Assembly (NCBI RefSeq): GCF_001886185.1
Contig: NZ_JXLA01000022.1
Span: 1-64,000, forward strand
Origin: Enterococcus raffinosus
GTDB taxonomy: Bacteria; Bacillota; Bacilli; Lactobacillales; Enterococcaceae
Length of the DNA: 64,000 nucleotides
Direction: 5' to 3'
A program made the translations under genes and the position numbers. Position 1 is the first letter of the stretch; every line of letters begins with the position of its first letter. Below the pieces are notes generated by a model that saw only the letters and a program-made list of their open reading frames with translations, was not told the origin of the DNA and ran no database searches. This document shows positions 60,520-64,000 of the stretch, piece by piece.

Positions 60520-61641
60520 TTGGCTGAGTTGGTGTTTCCATTAAAAAATGATACATCAAGGAAAATAATTCATATTGATATGGATGCCTTTTTTGCCTCC
60601 GTGGAGGAACGGGATGATCCTGAATTGGCGAAGCATCCGTTGGTGATTGCTCGCCATCCTTCCGATACCGGCGGCAAAGGGGTCGTGACGACAGCGAATT
60701 ACAAGGCGCGGGTCTATGGTATCCATTCGGCCATGAGTGCGCAAAAAGCGTATGAATTATGTCCGCAGGCGATTTTTAAGCCGGGGGATCACGCAAAATA
60801 CAGTGCAGTTTCAAAGCAGGTACGAGAAATTTTTCATCGCTATACGGATATTATCGAACCTGTTTCGATAGATGAAGCCTATCTTGATGTGACAGAAAAT
60901 AAGATTGATGCGCGTTCTGCCATCAAAATTGCCCGCATGATTCAGCAGGATATTTGGCAAGAGCTGCAGCTGACCTGTTCTGCTGGCGTCAGCTACAATA
61001 AATTTTTGGCCAAGCTAGCTTCTGATTATCAAAAGCCGAAGGGAATGACGGTGATATCACCAGAAGAGGCCGTCGTTTTTCTGAAACGTTTGCCGATTGA
61101 AAAGTTTCATGGGGTAGGTAAGAAGACAGTGCCAAAAATGAATGAACTTGGTATTTTTACGGGCGCGGATTTGTACGAGAAGAGTGAAATGTTCCTAATT
61201 CAAGAATTCGGGAAGATGGGCTATTCTCTATATCGAAAAGTGCGAGGCATCCATGATTCGCCAGTGAGCATCACTCGTGAGCGAAAATCTGTTGGCAAGG
61301 AGCATACCTATGGCCGTCCCTTATCAACAGAGGACGAAGTGTTAAGTCAATTAAGACAGCTGGCAGAGAAGGTGGAAGGATCGCTAAAACGAGTCCAGCG
61401 TCATGGGAAAACGGTCGTCGTTAAGATTCGTTATGCGGATTACACGACGGTGACGCGCCGGGTTACTTTGCCTTACTACATAGAAAAGAAAGAAGAGTTG
61501 TTTTCTCAAGCAAGCTTGATTTGGGAGGAGATCGGCGGCGTAGAAAAAGGGATCCGATTAGTCGGTATTACCCTGACCAATCTAGATCCCGTCGCCTATG
61601 AAAATATTGTATTGCCATTGTGGGAAGAGCGATCAAATTAG
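60520..61641 (+). CDS. dinB: DNA polymerase IV (DinB)
   Basis: This 373-residue Y-family polymerase has catalytic motifs DMDAFFASVEERDDPEL (about 21) and SIDEAYLDVT (about 120), SAGVSYNKFLAKLASD and the helix-hairpin-helix FHGVGKKT (about 195). It performs translesion synthesis. The TTG start at 60520 follows GGGAGGGG by six bases. The SOS box shows it is damage-inducible. A terminator overlaps its stop. Confidence 0.94.
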   Translation: MAELVFPLKNDTSRKIIHIDMDAFFASVEERDDPELAKHPLVIARHPSDTGGKGVVTTANYKARVYGIHSAMSAQKAYELCPQAIFKPGDHAKYSAVSKQVREIFHRYTDIIEPVSIDEAYLDVTENKIDARSAIKIARMIQQDIWQELQLTCSAGVSYNKFLAKLASDYQKPKGMTVISPEEAVVFLKRLPIEKFHGVGKKTVPKMNELGIFTGADLYEKSEMFLIQEFGKMGYSLYRKVRGIHDSPVSITRERKSVGKEHTYGRPLSTEDEVLSQLRQLAEKVEGSLKRVQRHGKTVVVKIRYADYTTVTRRVTLPYYIEKKEELFSQASLIWEEIGGVEKGIRLVGITLTNLDPVAYENIVLPLWEERSN

Positions 61642-61653
61642 ATCGCTTTTTTT
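61628..61653. terminator. Bidirectional terminator between dinB and nrdG
   Basis: AGCGATC, loop AAATTA, GATCGCT then seven T; it overlaps the ends of both convergent genes. Confidence 0.85.
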
Positions 61654-62235
61654 GATTTGTTCAAAGGCTTTTTCTGAATCATGAAGCTTTTCCCAGATGA
61701 CCACTTCGCCTTTTGCCAATGATTTTTTAACATCAATGATGCGCTGATTTGAGCTGCCGCGGAATTGCAGCATCAAGTTTTTCTTTGAAAGCTCAAAACG
61801 GCCATCAACAAGAATATCAATCTTACTCAACATTTCAAGCTTGTCTTCGCTATCCAGCAGCAGTTCTTCAAAAGTATACCCACTCCAGGACCAAATATCC
61901 TTTGTATCACCAAATTCACTGCGTAGACGATGAATCACTTTTAAACAGACTTGTGTATTTAGGAAGGGCTCGCCGCCTAAAAAGGTCACTCCTTGAACAT
62001 AATCATGAGCAGTATCGGCAATCAGCTGATCTTCTATTTCTTGTGTGAAGGGTTTGCCGTAGTGAAAATTTTGGGAGGCAGCATTAAAGCAGCCTTCGCA
62101 AGCAAAGGGACAGCCGCTAACATAAAGACTGTTGCGGACGCCTTCACCATCAACAAAGTTGAAGGGCTTGTAATCGGCGATGTATTGTTGACTTAATTCG
62201 CTGGCCAACCACTCTTTTGGTTTAGGATTACGCAT
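61633..62235 (-). CDS. nrdG: Anaerobic ribonucleotide reductase-activating protein (radical SAM)
   Basis: This 200-residue radical SAM activase has GEGVRNSLYVSGCPFACEGC (about 30-50), where CxxxCxxC holds the [4Fe-4S] cluster. It makes the glycyl radical on NrdD. The ATG at 62235 has AAAGGTG six bases upstream; an in-frame GTG at 62244 overlaps that site. It lies 84 bp after nrdD on the same strand. Confidence 0.94.
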   Translation of the reverse strand: MRNPKPKEWLASELSQQYIADYKPFNFVDGEGVRNSLYVSGCPFACEGCFNAASQNFHYGKPFTQEIEDQLIADTAHDYVQGVTFLGGEPFLNTQVCLKVIHRLRSEFGDTKDIWSWSGYTFEELLLDSEDKLEMLSKIDILVDGRFELSKKNLMLQFRGSSNQRIIDVKKSLAKGEVVIWEKLHDSEKAFEQIKKSDLI

Positions 62236-62319
62236 ATTTTTCACCTTTCAAGTAAAACAGGGAGCGGCAAAGAGCGCCGTCCCTGTCATAAATAGTTCTG
62301 TTCATTGGTTCTTTTATTA

Positions 62320-64000
62320 TTACATGTGTTTTACACGAGAAGCGATTTCTTCGTGACGTCCATGTACCATTGGACGTGCTTGTGGGTTGCCTAAGTAACC
62401 GCAAGTTCGTTTGACTACATCACATGATTTTGGATCATGATTGCCACATTGTGGGCATTCAAATCCACGTTTTGTTGGTTTGAAGTCGCCTTCGAAGCCA
62501 CATTCGTAGCAGTGATCGATCGGTGTATTGGTTCCTAGATAAGCGATGCGGTCATAGCCATAATCCCAAACAGCTTCCAATGATTTTGGATTTTGCTGCA
62601 GAACAGGGTATTCACAGTAGTGAATGAAGCCGCCTGAACAATATTTAGGATAATCCTTTTCAAAGTCCAATTTTTCAAATGGTGTTGGATTTTTACGAAC
62701 ATCATAATGGAAACTATTGGTATAGTAATCCTTATCTGTAATGTTCTCCACAATACCGAAACGTTCTGTATCTAAACGGCAGAAGCGGTCGGTTAAGCTC
62801 TCGCTAGGTGTTGAATATACGCTGAAGTGATAGCCGTATTCATTGCCCCAAGCATCCGCATGTTCTTTTAAGTCTTTCATGATGTCTAACGTGAAGTCTT
62901 TTGCTTCTGGGTTCTCTTCCCATTCGCCGCCGTAAAAGACGCTAGCGACCTCATAAAGGCCAATGTAACCTAAAGAAATAGTTGCCCGTTTATTTTTGAA
63001 TAATTCATTTACGGCATCTGTGCGTTTCAACCGTTTGCCGAAAGCGCCATATTGATAAAGGATCGGTGCGTTTGCCGGGGTCGCTTCTTTACAGCGATCG
63101 ATTCGGAAAACTAACGCATCTTTGGCAATTTGCAGACGTTCTTCCAGTAACGACCAGAATTTTTCTTTGTTGCCGCCAGATTCTAAAGCGATTCTTGGTA
63201 AGTTCAAGGTCACCACACCAAGATTCATCCGTCCGGCGTTAACTTCTTCGCCTTGTTCATTTTTCCAGCCTTGTAGGAATGAGCGACAGCCCATTGGTAC
63301 CTTAAAGCTGCCAGTTAATTCGATCAATTTATCGTAGTTCAAGATGTCTGGATACATCCGTTTGGTAGCACATTCTAGCGCCAATTCTTTAATGTCGTAG
63401 TTTGGATCATTTGGTTCTAAGTTTGTCCCGCGACGTAAAGTAAAGATCAATTTAGGGAAGATCGCTGTCCGTTTTTCACTGCCTAGGCCTTCGATACGGA
63501 TCTGCAGGATTGCTTTTTGGATCTCACGTTCAAACCAATCAGTTCCAAGACCGAAGCCTAAAGAAGTGAAAGGGGTTTGTCCATTAGAAGTGAACAAGGT
63601 ATTGATTTCGTATTCCAAACTTTGCATCGCATCGTAAATGTCTTTACGTGTTTTTTGTTTGGCGAAAGCCTTTTGTTTTTCTGGATCATCGATCCATTCC
63701 TCGGCATCTTTTAAGTGTTTAGCATAATTTAGGCGCGCAAAAGGAGCTAATAGCTCGTCAGTACGGTCCGCTGAACAGCCGCCGTATTGGCTTGAAGCCA
63801 CGTTGGCGATGATTTGAGAAATTTGAGCGGTAGCTGTTTGAATGGATTTAGGACTTTCTACTTCCGCATTCCCGATTTTGAAGCCGTTATTCAACATGCC
63901 TTTGAAGTCAATCAAACAGCAGTTCGTCATCGGTGTGTATGGATGGTAGTCTAAATCATGATAATGAATGTCGCCTTTTTGATGAGCGTTCGCTACATGA
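62320..64000 (-). CDS. nrdD: Anaerobic ribonucleoside-triphosphate reductase (5' end beyond the window)
   Basis: The frame is open to the window edge at 64000, so the gene is cut at its start. The edge sequence includes GDIHYHDLDYHPYTPMTNCCLID, the core of NrdD. About 559 residues are visible. The C-terminus has the zinc ribbon CYECG..CPQCG and the glycyl-radical loop RTCGYLGNPQARPM. It reduces NTPs to dNTPs without oxygen, using formate. It is followed by nrdG. Confidence 0.96.
   Translation of the reverse strand, partial: HVANAHQKGDIHYHDLDYHPYTPMTNCCLIDFKGMLNNGFKIGNAEVESPKSIQTATAQISQIIANVASSQYGGCSADRTDELLAPFARLNYAKHLKDAEEWIDDPEKQKAFAKQKTRKDIYDAMQSLEYEINTLFTSNGQTPFTSLGFGLGTDWFEREIQKAILQIRIEGLGSEKRTAIFPKLIFTLRRGTNLEPNDPNYDIKELALECATKRMYPDILNYDKLIELTGSFKVPMGCRSFLQGWKNEQGEEVNAGRMNLGVVTLNLPRIALESGGNKEKFWSLLEERLQIAKDALVFRIDRCKEATPANAPILYQYGAFGKRLKRTDAVNELFKNKRATISLGYIGLYEVASVFYGGEWEENPEAKDFTLDIMKDLKEHADAWGNEYGYHFSVYSTPSESLTDRFCRLDTERFGIVENITDKDYYTNSFHYDVRKNPTPFEKLDFEKDYPKYCSGGFIHYCEYPVLQQNPKSLEAVWDYGYDRIAYLGTNTPIDHCYECGFEGDFKPTKRGFECPQCGNHDPKSCDVVKRTCGYLGNPQARPMVHGRHEEIASRVKHM

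Overview
The window is a low-to-moderate-GC Firmicutes chromosome segment and almost certainly comes from an Enterococcus. The evidence is a copYZAB copper operon built like that of E. hirae, an amaP-DUF2273-gls24 stress operon, an HrtBA-type transporter with a TetR partner, and the conserved orders dnaX-ybaB-recR-tmk-darA-holB-ricT-yabA-rsmI and dinG-ypmB-aspB-asnS. I cannot fix the species. No tRNA, rRNA, CRISPR array, transposase or prophage gene was seen.

Layout. 0-5 kb: tail of an unidentified gene, an ACT-domain/UPF0210 pair and a large FtsX-type permease. 4.6-6.9 kb: a threonine T-box leader and a ThrRS whose editing motifs are lost. 6.9-9.4 kb: a TetR regulator divergent from an HrtBA-like transporter, with a palindromic operator over both promoters. 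9.5-11.6 kb: a YejK/NdpA-type nucleoid protein and a P1-family peptidase. 11.6-13.3 kb: Gls24/AmaP operon (minus) with a structured leader. 13.3-20.5 kb: UbiB-like kinase, membrane proteins, a repeat-bearing DUF4097 protein, VanZ-like, DUF1275 and AzlCD. 20.5-26.3 kb: two-component system divergent from a fused ABC transporter, then a YdcF-like protein. 26.5-31.7 kb: GyrI-like protein, D,D-carboxypeptidase and a YdjGHI-like trio. 31.8-38.8 kb: replication, repair and RNA-modification housekeeping genes. 38.9-41.1 kb: AmtB/PII and a PH-SHOCT protein. 41.7-49.4 kb: baeRF-type protein, cold-shock protein, DinG, YpmB, AspB, AsnS. 49.4-51 kb: a small TetR-controlled island (two tandem tiny exported proteins and an 83-aa protein). 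51-58.3 kb: metal homeostasis (cadA-like, copYZAB). 58.4-64 kb: Mga-like regulator, a Phd-fold protein, SOS-controlled dinB, nrdG and partial nrdD.

How the parts work together. Much of the accessory content concerns envelope and metal/heme stress: HrtBA, two-component/ABC pair, AmaP/Gls24, YdjGHI-like trio, CadA and the Cop system. Several regulatory DNA sites can be read directly: a T-box, TetR palindromes, ArsR-like operators, two cop boxes and an SOS box.

The most unusual observations are (1) a diverged 105-bp repeat, tandem at 60.1-60.4 kb and inverted with the same spacing at 41.3-41.4 kb; (2) the editing-dead ThrRS under T-box control; (3) the TetR/83-aa/tandem small-protein island with its own operators; (4) a DUF4097 protein with an exact 19-residue repeat that alternates Gly and Ser; and (5) a cadA-like gene with two ArsR-type operators but no nearby ArsR gene.
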